A stretch of DNA of 29,239 bases, from the IMG/VR virus record IMGVR_UViG_3300048996_000110, positions 1 to 29,239 of that record; one strand, written 5' to 3'. Within the stretch, counting starts at the first letter, position 1; every line of letters begins with the position of its first letter. The notes under the pieces were generated by a model that was not told the origin of the DNA, searched no databases, and saw only the letters and a list, made by a program, of their open reading frames with translations. Below, in pieces: positions 23,510 through 29,239 of this stretch. Origin of the DNA: a virus. The translations under genes were made by a program, and so were the position numbers.

Positions 23510-23787
23510 GCCGCACCGTCCTTCGCCTGTTCGGCTTCGAGCAGCTGCGTGGCGATGGCGCGTCCTTCGTCCGTCAGGTCCGCGCGTGTCGTGCAGAGCG
23601 GCGCATCCAAGCGGACTAAGCCATCGCGCTCCAGGCTGTTGACGGTACGCTTGGTGAATACCGGGTCGGGTCTGGTGGCCGGGCAATAGAACCCGCCAGG
23701 CACGCGCGTCAGCGCGCCCGTTTCGTCGGCAAGCATGGCCAGGAGCGCTTGGCGCTGTTTCGGTGGAATGTCGTGTGCGTGTCGCAT
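23506..23787 (-). CDS. Small winged-helix-like protein
   Basis: A 93-residue protein, MRHAHDIPPKQRQALLAMLA at the start, then VFTKRTVNSLERDGLVRL and ADLTDEGRAIATQLLEAE. The helix-helix-strand order with a recognition-like helix (KRTVNSLERDGLV) and the LTDEGR end resembles MarR/winged-helix proteins. A DNA-binding role is plausible but unproven. It is the first gene after the internal terminator at 23802-23828. Confidence 0.65.
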   Translation of the reverse strand: MRHAHDIPPKQRQALLAMLADETGALTRVPGGFYCPATRPDPVFTKRTVNSLERDGLVRLDAPLCTTRADLTDEGRAIATQLLEAEQAKDGAA

Positions 23788-23801
23788 TAGAGCCTCGGCG
23801 G

Positions 23802-23828
23802 AAAAAACCCCAGCGAAGATCGCCGGGG
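23802..23828 (-). terminator. Strong intra-operon terminator on the PL transcript
   Basis: On the minus strand CCCCGGCGA pairs with TCGCTGGGG (9 pairs, one G-T) across a 3-base loop and is followed directly by six T residues. It lies in the 60-base gap between the third and fourth genes of the leftward operon. This is a textbook rho-independent terminator. Confidence 0.8.
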
Positions 23829-23847
23829 GATCAGGGAAGATGTCGGG

Positions 23848-24081
23848 TCAGGAAGTGGTGAGTGGCTGCCGCGCCCGAAGTTGATCGGCGCGATTGCGCC
23901 CCTCACGGATGGCCTGCAGCGTGTGACCAGGTGCGCGTAGCGCCCATGCGATTGCGGCGCGGATATTGCTGTCATCGCATCCTAGCTTTTGCGCGTAGGC
24001 GCGCACGGCTACGGCGACATCGGCGCTGTTCGAACGCGTTGCAGCCGCCGGCGGTGAGGTGGGTGTGGAAATCATCGGCAT
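23848..24081 (-). CDS. Small early protein, unknown
   Basis: A 77-residue protein with GGAGA before the ATG at 24081. The N-terminus is Ser/Thr/Pro/Ala-rich and residues about 22-65 are helical (VAVAVRAYAQKLGCDDSNIR, AAIAWALRAPGHTLQAIREG). No family recognised. It is the last gene before the internal terminator. Confidence 0.6.
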   Translation of the reverse strand: MPMISTPTSPPAAATRSNSADVAVAVRAYAQKLGCDDSNIRAAIAWALRAPGHTLQAIREGRNRADQLRARQPLTTS

Positions 24082-24092
24082 GGTCTTCTCCT

Positions 24093-24383
24093 TCAGGCCG
24101 CGGCGAGGAGCGAGCGTTCGGCGGCGACGCGCAGTCCGTGTAGGGACGCGAGCGGGACCAGGTCAGCAGGCGGGCCTTGCCACAGCCATTCGGCGACGCG
24201 CTTGGAATAGACCGGGCGCGTGGCCACGCCACAGCAGGCGCATTCGATGTGGAACTGGCGAGCGGGTTTGCCGAACAGGCGGTGGTCGACCTGTACTCGG
24301 CCGCGTGCTTCAACCAGGTGTGCGGTTCGTCCGCAAGCGGCGTGTACCAGCGGCTTCGATGGCGTGACGGGATGCATGATCAT
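24093..24383 (-). CDS. Small phage protein with possible Cys zinc site
   Basis: A 96-residue protein whose ATG overlaps the upstream stop. It contains HAACGRTAHLVEARGRVQVD and FHIECACCGVATRPVYSK. A single Cys and a CACC cluster about 30 residues apart could bind a metal (inference). The C-terminus is helical. No family recognised. Confidence 0.65.
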   Translation of the reverse strand: MIMHPVTPSKPLVHAACGRTAHLVEARGRVQVDHRLFGKPARQFHIECACCGVATRPVYSKRVAEWLWQGPPADLVPLASLHGLRVAAERSLLAAA

Positions 24384-24643
24384 TGCGGCCTGCTCCTGAG
24401 TTCGGAGCGGGCGGTGCGAGCGCGCCTGGTGGGCTCGAAGGTGGTGCCGGATCCGATGGGAAATGAAATGCCGGCATTGCTTGGCCAGTTGTTTACAGAA
24501 GGCGCGGTCGGAGCGCGCTCGTGCTTCGCGTTGCGTCGTTGAAGCCAGTCGATGCCCAGCCGCACGCCGACGATGGCGACGGTCGCTGCGATTAAGATGA
24601 TCGCGAGCAACTGGGCGGCTGAGAAATGCATCTGCTCAAACAT
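24380..24643 (-). CDS. Small single-pass membrane protein, first PL gene
   Basis: An 87-residue protein. I chose the ATG at 24643 after an AGGGAG site. Residues 13-33 (LLAIILIAATVAIVGVRLGI) form a clear membrane helix after a short N-terminus, followed by a basic cytoplasmic-type tail (LQRRNAKHERAP). It is the first gene of the leftward operon, about 100 bases after the PL start. The function is unknown. A superinfection-exclusion or host-takeover role would be a guess. Confidence 0.65.
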   Translation of the reverse strand: MFEQMHFSAAQLLAIILIAATVAIVGVRLGIDWLQRRNAKHERAPTAPSVNNWPSNAGISFPIGSGTTFEPTRRARTARSELRSRPQ

Positions 24644-24681
24644 CGGCGCGCTCCCTTGAAGAGAAGGGCGCCGGCGCGTCG

Positions 24682-24720
24682 AGCTGGTCAGGGGTAGGCC
24701 AGCTGGATGACCGCCGGTCA
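24682..24720 (-). promoter_or_regulatory. Two hairpins in the PL leader
   Basis: The untranslated leader of the leftward transcript holds AGCTGGCC-N7-GACCAGCT (24682-24704) and TGACC-GCC-GGTCA (24708-24720). They sit between the promoter and the first gene and could act in antitermination or leader control, but I see no match to a known nut site. Confidence 0.35.
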
Positions 24721-24748
24721 CCCGCCCCCGCGGAGGAGGCGAGCTAAC

Positions 24749-24764
24749 ATTAAGCCCGCTTAAT
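24749..24764. promoter_or_regulatory. Operator OL1 (perfect palindrome)
   Basis: ATTAAG-CCCG-CTTAAT, half-sites perfectly inverted, covering the -10 of PL. It is the best match to the operator consensus of this switch region. Confidence 0.7.
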
Positions 24765-24776
24765 TATTAATGTCAA
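24749..24776 (-). promoter_or_regulatory. Early leftward promoter PL
   Basis: On the minus strand a perfect TTGACA (-35, 24771-24776) and CTTAAT (-10, 24749-24754) are 16 bases apart. Both elements are covered by repressor operators. It faces the 19-gene leftward operon. Confidence 0.7.
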
Positions 24777-24787
24777 GCGCGCTTAAT
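24772..24787. promoter_or_regulatory. Operator OL2
   Basis: GTCAAG-CGCG-CTTAAT, the same N4 spacing with a diverged left half-site, overlapping the -35 of PL. Its centre is 23 bases from OL1, about two helical turns. Confidence 0.6.
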
Positions 24788-24795
24788 ATCACCGC

Positions 24796-24993
24796 AAGTC
24801 GGCTTGGCCTGGGGCGGCCCCAGCGGCAGCCTTGAGCGGTGGCCCGGACCGCCTGCCTTCGGGGCGGCCGCGCATCAGCGCGGCGCGACCGAGACGAGTA
24901 AAGAGGGTAGGGTGGGTTGCAGGCGGAAATACACGCCCATCGCGTGCAGGTGTCGCGTATTGCAAGCCGCAGGCGGGGCGCTGCGGCTTTTTA
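24796..24993 (+). ncRNA. Candidate structured plus-strand RNA
   Basis: This ~200-base gap has no credible gene but holds a run of hairpins on the plus strand: CTGGGG-CGG-CCCCAG (24809-24823), GCCGCGC-ATCA-GCGCGGC (24867-24884), CACGC-N5-GCGTG (24932-24946) and a terminator (24964-24993). A -10-like TAATAT lies at 24784-24789 next to OL2, but its -35 is poor. A short regulatory RNA made divergently from PL, similar in layout to lambda oop, is possible. There is no known family match. Confidence 0.3.
24964..24993 (+). terminator. Rho-independent terminator, plus strand
   Basis: AAGCCGCAG pairs perfectly with CTGCGGCTT around an 8-base loop and runs into five T residues on the plus strand. On the minus strand the same hairpin lies 7 bases after the 116-residue gene but has only two T residues, so it may also weakly end the repressor operon. 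Confidence 0.7.
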
Positions 24994-25000
24994 GATGCAC

Positions 25001-25351
25001 TCAGCGAGCCGGCGGGGCTTCTGCGGAATCGCAACCGTTCTGAATGCAGTCCTCCAGATGTCTCATGCGATCGAGTAGTTCCTCGACATCAGCATCTGGC
25101 ATTTGCGAAATGCTGGGAAAGCGCCGACTGTCCAGAAAGTGCTGCACTTCGTTTGGCCAGTTGTAACGCATGGCAATGCGATTGATCGTGCGAACAGCGA
25201 TATCCCTGGGGCCTTGGTCGGCGGCTGGTCTGGTGTTGAAGTCGTAGGCTTCGTAGGCTCGCCAAGCATCTTCGTTAGCCGCGAGCGCGGACGCTGGCCG
25301 CGGAATTGCCTCGCTCATCAGTTGACGCAAGCGTGAGACTTTGTCGTGCAT
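25001..25351 (-). CDS. Unknown protein downstream of repressor
   Basis: A 116-residue acidic helical protein with AGGGG before its ATG. It starts MHDKVSRLRQLMSEAIPRPA and has NRIAMRYNWPNEVQHFLDSR and ADVEELLDRMRHLEDCI. It lies 18 bases after the CI-like repressor gene and is probably expressed with it in the lysogen, so it may have a lysogeny, immunity or exclusion role (inference from position). No family recognised. Confidence 0.65.
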   Translation of the reverse strand: MHDKVSRLRQLMSEAIPRPASALAANEDAWRAYEAYDFNTRPAADQGPRDIAVRTINRIAMRYNWPNEVQHFLDSRRFPSISQMPDADVEELLDRMRHLEDCIQNGCDSAEAPPAR

Positions 25352-25369
25352 GTTGAAACCCCTGTGCGG

Positions 25370-25819
25370 TTATGCAACCGCTGCTTGGACGAAGCGCAGC
25401 ACCTTCGCCCGTGGCATTCCCTCCTCAAGTAAGTCGTAAGCGAGCTTCGCCGCTTCGGCCTGCTTGTTGGGTGGCAATACGTGATCTCGCTTGGCGAGCT
25501 CTTCGGTTACCAGCTGGAGGGCGATGGTCAGGTGTTCGGATTGCACAGGGTGAGACGCGTAGAAGGATGCGTCCTGGGCCACGCGCCAGGCCGGCATTAC
25601 GGCTTCATCGCCGAACAGCAGCGTTCGCGGATCCAGCCGCACTTCGTCAGCGATCCTGAATAGCTGAATCGCCTTAATGTGATCGGTCAGGACGTTGTCG
25701 TTTAGCCAGTTGTGGATGGTGGCCGGCGTAGTGCCGGCCGCCGACGCCAACTTGGGCGGGGTGAGGCCGGCGGCCAACATGGCCGCCTCCAGGCGGGTAC
25801 CGAGCGTGGGCTGAGACAT
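25370..25819 (-). CDS. CI-like phage repressor (XRE helix-turn-helix)
   Basis: A 149-residue protein. Residues about 8-60 form an XRE helix-turn-helix: LEAAMLAAGLTPPKLASAAG with the recognition helix in TPATIHNWLND. The rest (70-149) is helical. There is no LexA/S24 peptidase domain with Ser/Lys catalytic residues, so induction by RecA-stimulated self-cleavage is not expected. The gene is divergent from the Cro-like gene and its own start codon is covered by an operator, which suggests autoregulation. I see no good ribosome site before the ATG. It is the natural candidate to bind the ATTAAG-N4-CTTAAT operators. Confidence 0.85.
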   Translation of the reverse strand: MSQPTLGTRLEAAMLAAGLTPPKLASAAGTTPATIHNWLNDNVLTDHIKAIQLFRIADEVRLDPRTLLFGDEAVMPAWRVAQDASFYASHPVQSEHLTIALQLVTEELAKRDHVLPPNKQAEAAKLAYDLLEEGMPRAKVLRFVQAAVA

Positions 25820-25833
25820 AAAGCCAGCTTAAT
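25818..25833. promoter_or_regulatory. Operator at the repressor start
   Basis: ATAAAG-CCAG-CTTAAT, one mismatch from the consensus, overlapping the repressor ATG. Confidence 0.5.
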
Positions 25834-25863
25834 CCGTGAGTTAGTAAAAGGGCTTGATGCGTG

Positions 25864-25879
25864 ATACAGCGGGCTTGAC
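25864..25879. promoter_or_regulatory. Weak operator at the PR -35
   Basis: ATACAG-CGGG-CTTGAC, a diverged site with the same N4 layout, 22 bases from the perfect PR operator and overlapping the -35 of PR. A still weaker site (AGTAAA-AGGG-CTTGAT) lies at 25843-25858, so sites recur about every 21-25 bases. Confidence 0.4.
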
Positions 25880-25903
25880 CAAAACATTAAGACCACTTAA
25901 TGT
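25875..25903 (+). promoter_or_regulatory. Early rightward promoter PR
   Basis: TTGACC (-35, 25875-25880) and TAATGT (-10, 25898-25903) with 17-base spacing drive the Cro-like gene. The predicted start (about 25910) is only a few bases before the ATG at 25914, and there is no ribosome site, so the message is nearly leaderless. Confidence 0.6.
25886..25901. promoter_or_regulatory. Operator OR (perfect palindrome)
   Basis: ATTAAG-ACCA-CTTAAT inside the longer perfect inverted repeat ACATTAAG-N4-CTTAATGT (25884-25903). It covers the PR spacer and -10. Confidence 0.7.
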
Positions 25904-25913
25904 TCATCCGGCC

Positions 25914-26117
25914 ATGAGCACCCCTCTAACGAAAGCCCAGATCAAGACCCGGCTTGGGATCAAGACCGGCGTCGACCTTGCCCTTTGGTTTGAAGTCACG
26001 CCGGCGGCGATCAGCCAGTGGCACGACGACCAACCGATTCCGGAAGCGCGGTGGCTGTACGCGCAGTTGAAGCGGCCCGACCTGTTCGATGCGGCTGCCA
26101 AGAGCGAGGCCGCCTAG
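25914..26117 (+). CDS. Cro/YdaS-like DNA-binding protein
   Basis: A 67-residue protein. I use the ATG at 25914; the longer frame would include the promoter. It reads MSTPLTKAQIKTRLGIKTGV, then LALWFEVTPAAISQWHDDQP, with a helix-turn-helix around residues 20-42 of the Cro/YdaS kind (ALxxWFxVTxxAISQW). It is divergent from the CI-like repressor and first in the rightward operon. It probably competes for the same operators. Confidence 0.8.
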   Translation: MSTPLTKAQIKTRLGIKTGVDLALWFEVTPAAISQWHDDQPIPEARWLYAQLKRPDLFDAAAKSEAA

Positions 26118-26270
26118 ATGACAGTAATCAGGCAATGCCGGCTGAAAGAACACAGCCAGCACGACGCCAATGCCTTTGTCGGCATCGTAGGCGCGCAGCG
26201 CGGTGTAGCGGATCTGTTGGGTAGCAAACATGCGATCCATTCTCCAGCGAACCACGGAGGCTCCGCATGA
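26118..26270 (+). CDS. Possible small early gene, 50 residues
   Basis: An ATG directly after the Cro-like stop opens a 50-residue frame, MTVIRQCRLKEHSQHDANAF followed by VGIVGAQRGVADLLG, whose TGA overlaps the ATG of the next gene. Exact packing supports it. It lacks a recognised domain and the opposite strand also has an open frame, so confidence is modest. Confidence 0.35.
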   Translation: MTVIRQCRLKEHSQHDANAFVGIVGAQRGVADLLGSKHAIHSPANHGGSA

Positions 26271-26851
26271 AGCGCGGGTCTCATTTTCTGCCGCCGCGTC
26301 AGACTATCGTCTATGGCTACACGCGCCGCATGCTCGATGAAACAGCTACAAACGCGAACTCTTTCGCGCTGGTGGTCGCAGAACGCTATTTGGAGTCGGT
26401 TGCACCGGACGTGCGCCAGGTGAAGTTGAAGCTCGGTGAAGGTGATGCCCTGGCGCGAGCGATGAAGGACAACGGCCAAGTGCTGCGCCGGTATATGGAT
26501 GGCACCGTCAAGGTGCTCCCGGCCGATTTGGAGGACGCGTGGGTGACTGCGTTGCCAGAACCCTATCGATCTGACTGTGAACGCGACCTTGCGCGTCGCC
26601 GCGGACTGCTGTGCGTGCAGGTGGTCGATTCGACCGCCGATGCCGTCGTCAGCGTCGGGAAACTGACCAGCGATTTCAGCGAACTGCTGAATGCGATCGC
26701 GCCGGCGCTAGCCGATGGTCGTCTCGACGCAGCCGACGTCGTCCATGCGCGTCGGATCATCAACGAATCCGACGACATGATCAGCGGCGTGTTCGCCATA
26801 CGCCGAGCGTTGCAGGAACTGGTCAGTCAATCGGAGAACGCCAGTGCCTGA
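26267..26851 (+). CDS. Early regulatory protein, CII/YdaT-position
   Basis: A 194-residue protein with GGAGG before the ATG. Residues about 55-95 include LGEGDALARAMKDNGQVLRR and resemble the small DNA-binding domains of phage regulatory (CII-like) proteins. The C-terminal half is helical (VGKLTSDFSELLNAIAPALA). Position directly after a Cro/YdaS-like gene and before replication genes fits a CII- or YdaT-type regulator, but I cannot name the family with certainty. Confidence 0.6.
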   Translation: MKRGSHFLPPRQTIVYGYTRRMLDETATNANSFALVVAERYLESVAPDVRQVKLKLGEGDALARAMKDNGQVLRRYMDGTVKVLPADLEDAWVTALPEPYRSDCERDLARRRGLLCVQVVDSTADAVVSVGKLTSDFSELLNAIAPALADGRLDAADVVHARRIINESDDMISGVFAIRRALQELVSQSENASA

Positions 26852-27077
26852 TGCTATGGATCGCATTCAAGAATTCAACGACGACCACGTGGCTGACTCG
26901 CTGAAACGTCATCAAGCCCAGCGGCCGCCGAGAAGTGGTCTGACACATTGCGAAACGCTGGATTGCCGCGAACCGATAGGCGTGGAGCGCACTGCACAAG
27001 GCGCTCGGTTGTGCGACGACTGCCAGGAAGAGCACGACAAGCGCAGCAGTCATTTCGCTGCGTGGGCGAGGCGTTGA
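26844..27077 (+). CDS. TraR/DksA-type zinc-finger protein
   Basis: A 77-residue protein with a GTG start overlapping the previous stop. HCETLDCREPIGVER and then ARLCDDCQEEHDK give a four-cysteine finger (C-x4-C-x~17-C-x2-C) of the TraR/DksA/YbiI type found in many phages. The N-terminus (MDRIQEFNDDHVADSLKRHQ) matches the typical helical start. Relatives bind the secondary channel of RNA polymerase and change promoter use. The first pair's spacing (C-x4-C) is wider than the usual C-x2-C. Confidence 0.78.
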   Translation: MPDAMDRIQEFNDDHVADSLKRHQAQRPPRSGLTHCETLDCREPIGVERTAQGARLCDDCQEEHDKRSSHFAAWARR

Positions 27078-27080
27078 CGT

Positions 27081-27299
27081 ATGCCGCTGCGTCGCCACTA
27101 TGAGCGCCTTCCTTCTCGCCCGGGCAATGCCGCTTCACTGCGGGGCATGGCGGAAGCACAGCGAGCGCTGTATTCAACGGAGAGTTGCGTAGTGACCGGC
27201 GACGAGCAGTTGGCCGAGCGTGAGCAGTTGCATCGCGATGCCGACGCGCAACTGCGTCGTCAAGGCGAACTGCGTCTAAGATCGAAGGGCAGGGCATGA
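27081..27299 (+). CDS. Small basic protein, unknown
   Basis: A 72-residue Arg/Glu/Leu-rich helical protein starting 3 bases after the zinc-finger gene. Its TGA overlaps the ATG of the primase gene. It contains SVxT-less, mostly helical segments such as GDEQLAEREQLHRDADAQLR. No family recognised. Confidence 0.55.
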   Translation: MPLRRHYERLPSRPGNAASLRGMAEAQRALYSTESCVVTGDEQLAEREQLHRDADAQLRRQGELRLRSKGRA

Positions 27300-28342
27300 G
27301 TTCACCTGGCCGCATCGACACTCAGGCATTGCTCAAGGCAACTGACCTCGCCAGCCTGGTGGGTCGCTATGTCGATTTGAAAGGCAACGGCAAGGAACTC
27401 CAAGGCCTGTGCCCATTCCACAGAGAGCGCACGCCCAGCTTCACCGTCAGTCCGGCAAAGGGGTTCGTGCATTGCTTCGGATGTGGCGCGCACCACAACG
27501 CCATCGGCTTTCTGATGGCGCTGACGGGGTCCTCGTTTCGAGAAGCCTGCGAGCAGTTAGGCCACCGCGACTTCATGCCGGCAACGGTAGTGCAGAAGCC
27601 GGAGGGCGAGCGGCCGCGCGAAGGGATATGGATCCCGAGTTTGCCCGTACCCGATGACGTGCCTGACCTTGTGCGCGATGGCGGCCGCACCGTGCCGATC
27701 TGGAATCCCAAGCGCGGCAAGTACGCGACCTTCCGGCCATCGCGTGTGGATGCCTACCGTGATGCCGCCGGCAGGCTGCTCGGTTACGTGCTGCGAATTG
27801 AGTTCCCCGACAAGAAGATCACGCCCACGGTGACCTGGTGCATTGGGCCCGATGGTGCGCAGCAATGGTGTATTCGACCCTTCCCGATGCGGCGGCCGCT
27901 GTGCGGCCTGGATGATCTGGCCTCGAAGCCTGACGCACCCGTGCTTGTCGTGGAAGGCGAGAAGTGCCGTGCTGCCGCCGCGGCCGCGCTGCCGATGTAT
28001 GCCGTGGCCGCTTGGCCAGGCGGCAGCAAGGGCATCGCCTATTGCGACTGGCGGCCATTGGCAGGGCGCGACGTGGTGTTGTGGCCTGATGCTGACACGC
28101 CTGGCACGCAAGCCATGCTGGGCTGGGCCAGGCACAACGGATTCTACGAGAACGGCGTCGCGCAGCAAGCGCACGCCGTAGGCGCGAAGTCGATTCGCAT
28201 GATCGATACCAGTTCCAAGAGCGACGGTTGGGATATCGCCGATGCGCTCGGACAGGACGGTTGGACACCGAAACAGTTAGCAGTGTGGGCATCGCAACGC
28301 GTCGTTGGCGTGACCGTGCAGGCAGGGCAGGAATGTCGATGA
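27296..28342 (+). CDS. DNA primase with CHC2 finger and Toprim domain
   Basis: A 348-residue phage primase that makes RNA primers for DNA replication. The CHC2 zinc finger has C39-P-F-H42 and C60-F-G-C63 (LCPFHRERTPSF, VHCFGCG). The Toprim part has VVEGEK at 218-223 and LWPDAD at about 262-267, the metal-binding acidic motifs. The length is shorter than bacterial DnaG, as in phage P4-like or siphophage primases. The ATG overlaps the upstream stop and the TGA overlaps the helicase start. Confidence 0.9.
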   Translation: MSSPGRIDTQALLKATDLASLVGRYVDLKGNGKELQGLCPFHRERTPSFTVSPAKGFVHCFGCGAHHNAIGFLMALTGSSFREACEQLGHRDFMPATVVQKPEGERPREGIWIPSLPVPDDVPDLVRDGGRTVPIWNPKRGKYATFRPSRVDAYRDAAGRLLGYVLRIEFPDKKITPTVTWCIGPDGAQQWCIRPFPMRRPLCGLDDLASKPDAPVLVVEGEKCRAAAAAALPMYAVAAWPGGSKGIAYCDWRPLAGRDVVLWPDADTPGTQAMLGWARHNGFYENGVAQQAHAVGAKSIRMIDTSSKSDGWDIADALGQDGWTPKQLAVWASQRVVGVTVQAGQECR

Positions 28343-29239
28343 CCGCACGCGATAACGTGGTAGTGCCCTTCGCAGAGCAGAAGAATCGGCGCGGTGGTGG
28401 AGATGGCCCAGGGGGCGGCGATCGTGATGAGTCAGATTGGAAGCAGCTTCTGACCTATACGAAAGACGGCAACACGCAGGCCACGCTGCATAACCTGACC
28501 ACGATCCTTGAGAACGACGTCGGCCTCGAAGGGCTGATCGGCCTGGACGAATTCGCCAATCGTGTGACGCTGCACCGCGACCCACCATGGACGGGCGGCA
28601 GTCGCGATGAATTCACCGAATTGGATGGCGCCGAACTGGCGGCATGGCTAGGGCACCCAGCCGGCTACAAGATGGTAGTGAAGTCGTCGATGGTGTTGGA
28701 AGCAGTCGAAACCGTCGCGCGGCGCCACAAGTTCCATCCGGTCAAGGATTACCTAAACGGCCTGAAATGGGATGGCATTGCGCGCATCGACCGCTTGTTC
28801 ATCGACCACTGCAGCACGATGGATGACGCTTACCACAAACGGGTGGCTGCGATCTTCATGCTATCCGCCGCGGCACGCATCCTACGGCCAGGCTGCAAGG
28901 TCGACACCATGCTCGTGCTCGAAGGCGAGCAGGGCCTGGGCAAGACGCGTGTGACTCAGGCGTTGTTCGGTGGTGACCGGTGGTACATGGACGCGCAGCG
29001 CAGCCCGGCCGAGAAGGACTTCTATCAGGACATCGTGGGCAAGTGGGGCGTGGAGATCGGCGAGATGACGTCCTTCTCCAAGGCCGAGGCCAACAAGGTC
29101 AAGCAAACCCTATCTGCCACCTCCGACACCTATCGTCCCAGCTATGGGCGGTACAGCCGCACCTTCCCGCGCCAGTGCGTGTTCGTGGGCACGACCAACG
29201 AACACGAGTGGCAGCGCGACCACACGGGCGGCCGGCGTT
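28339..29239 (+). CDS. VirE-family replicative helicase, 3' truncated by window
   Basis: At least 300 residues, running off the window end. I use the ATG at 28339 (ATGA overlap with the primase stop, AGGA 7 bases upstream); an ATG two codons earlier is possible. The N-terminus is low complexity (GGGDGPGGGD). The virulence-associated E (VirE) type ATPase has Walker A GEQGLGKT at residues 196-203, preceded by HPVKDYLNGLKWDGIARIDR, a hallmark of this family. It also has GKWGVEIGEMTSFSKAEANK and ends in FVGTTNEHEWQRD. It pairs with the upstream primase as a phage replication module. Confidence 0.9.
   Translation, partial: MTARDNVVVPFAEQKNRRGGGDGPGGGDRDESDWKQLLTYTKDGNTQATLHNLTTILENDVGLEGLIGLDEFANRVTLHRDPPWTGGSRDEFTELDGAELAAWLGHPAGYKMVVKSSMVLEAVETVARRHKFHPVKDYLNGLKWDGIARIDRLFIDHCSTMDDAYHKRVAAIFMLSAAARILRPGCKVDTMLVLEGEQGLGKTRVTQALFGGDRWYMDAQRSPAEKDFYQDIVGKWGVEIGEMTSFSKAEANKVKQTLSATSDTYRPSYGRYSRTFPRQCVFVGTTNEHEWQRDHTGGRR

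Noticed and set aside
25926-26255. Minus-strand gene under the Cro-like region
   Set aside because: It is antisense to the Cro-like gene and to the packed 50-residue frame, with no recognised domain. Chance GC-rich frame is the simpler reading.
1-29239. CRISPR array or insertion sequence
   Set aside because: No regularly spaced short repeats and no transposase or terminal inverted repeats were seen.

Overview
The window reads as part of a temperate, lambdoid-style siphophage (or its prophage form) of a GC-rich gammaproteobacterium. I infer Xanthomonadaceae from the base composition, the tRNA-Lys attachment core and the carried DUF2845 and DUF3606 genes. No host housekeeping gene is present, so genus is not assignable.

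Layout. (1) 1-11496, plus strand: a tightly packed tail module of nine genes (one partial): gpZ-like minor tail protein, tape measure, a 1195-residue repeat-rich protein, several unrecognised tail proteins and a 607-residue hub-like protein with an Arg/Trp-rich tandem repeat. A D12-class DNA adenine methylase follows, behind what looks like a decayed com gene. (2) 12430-13410: three small cargo-like genes (DUF2845 exported protein, an unknown, DUF3606). (3) 13411-13633: a complete-looking attP, with a 47-bp 3' piece of tRNA-Lys(CUU) flanked on both sides by CTCCGTAAAA repeats, and the integrase gene immediately to its right. Tail genes on one side and int on the other mean a circular or circularly permuted phage map, or tandem prophages, rather than a simple host junction. 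(4) 13634-24643, minus strand: one long early operon of 19 genes starting at a strong repressor-controlled promoter (PL). It holds small phage genes, a complete diversity-generating retroelement (DGR), two ParB-like proteins, an excisionase-like protein and the integrase. A strong terminator sits after the third gene. (5) 24644-25913: the control region, with CI-like repressor, PL and PR, and operators of consensus ATTAAG-N4-CTTAAT. (6) 25914-29239, plus strand: Cro/YdaS-like protein, early regulators, a TraR/DksA zinc finger, CHC2-Toprim primase and a VirE-like helicase running off the end.

The centrepiece is the DGR at 18117-21232. Two target genes end in variable repeats VR1 and VR2. They are followed by a small conserved-looking gene, an Avd-like four-helix protein, the template repeat (TR) and a reverse transcriptase with YVDD and GLPIGNLSSQ motifs. 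I compared the three 111-bp repeats base by base: they align without gaps, and all 14 differences in each VR fall on a TR adenine. Unusually, the DGR is not next to the tail fibre genes but inside the leftward early operon under the lysogeny repressor. Its TR is also in frame with the RT, in an open frame starting on the stop codon of avd.
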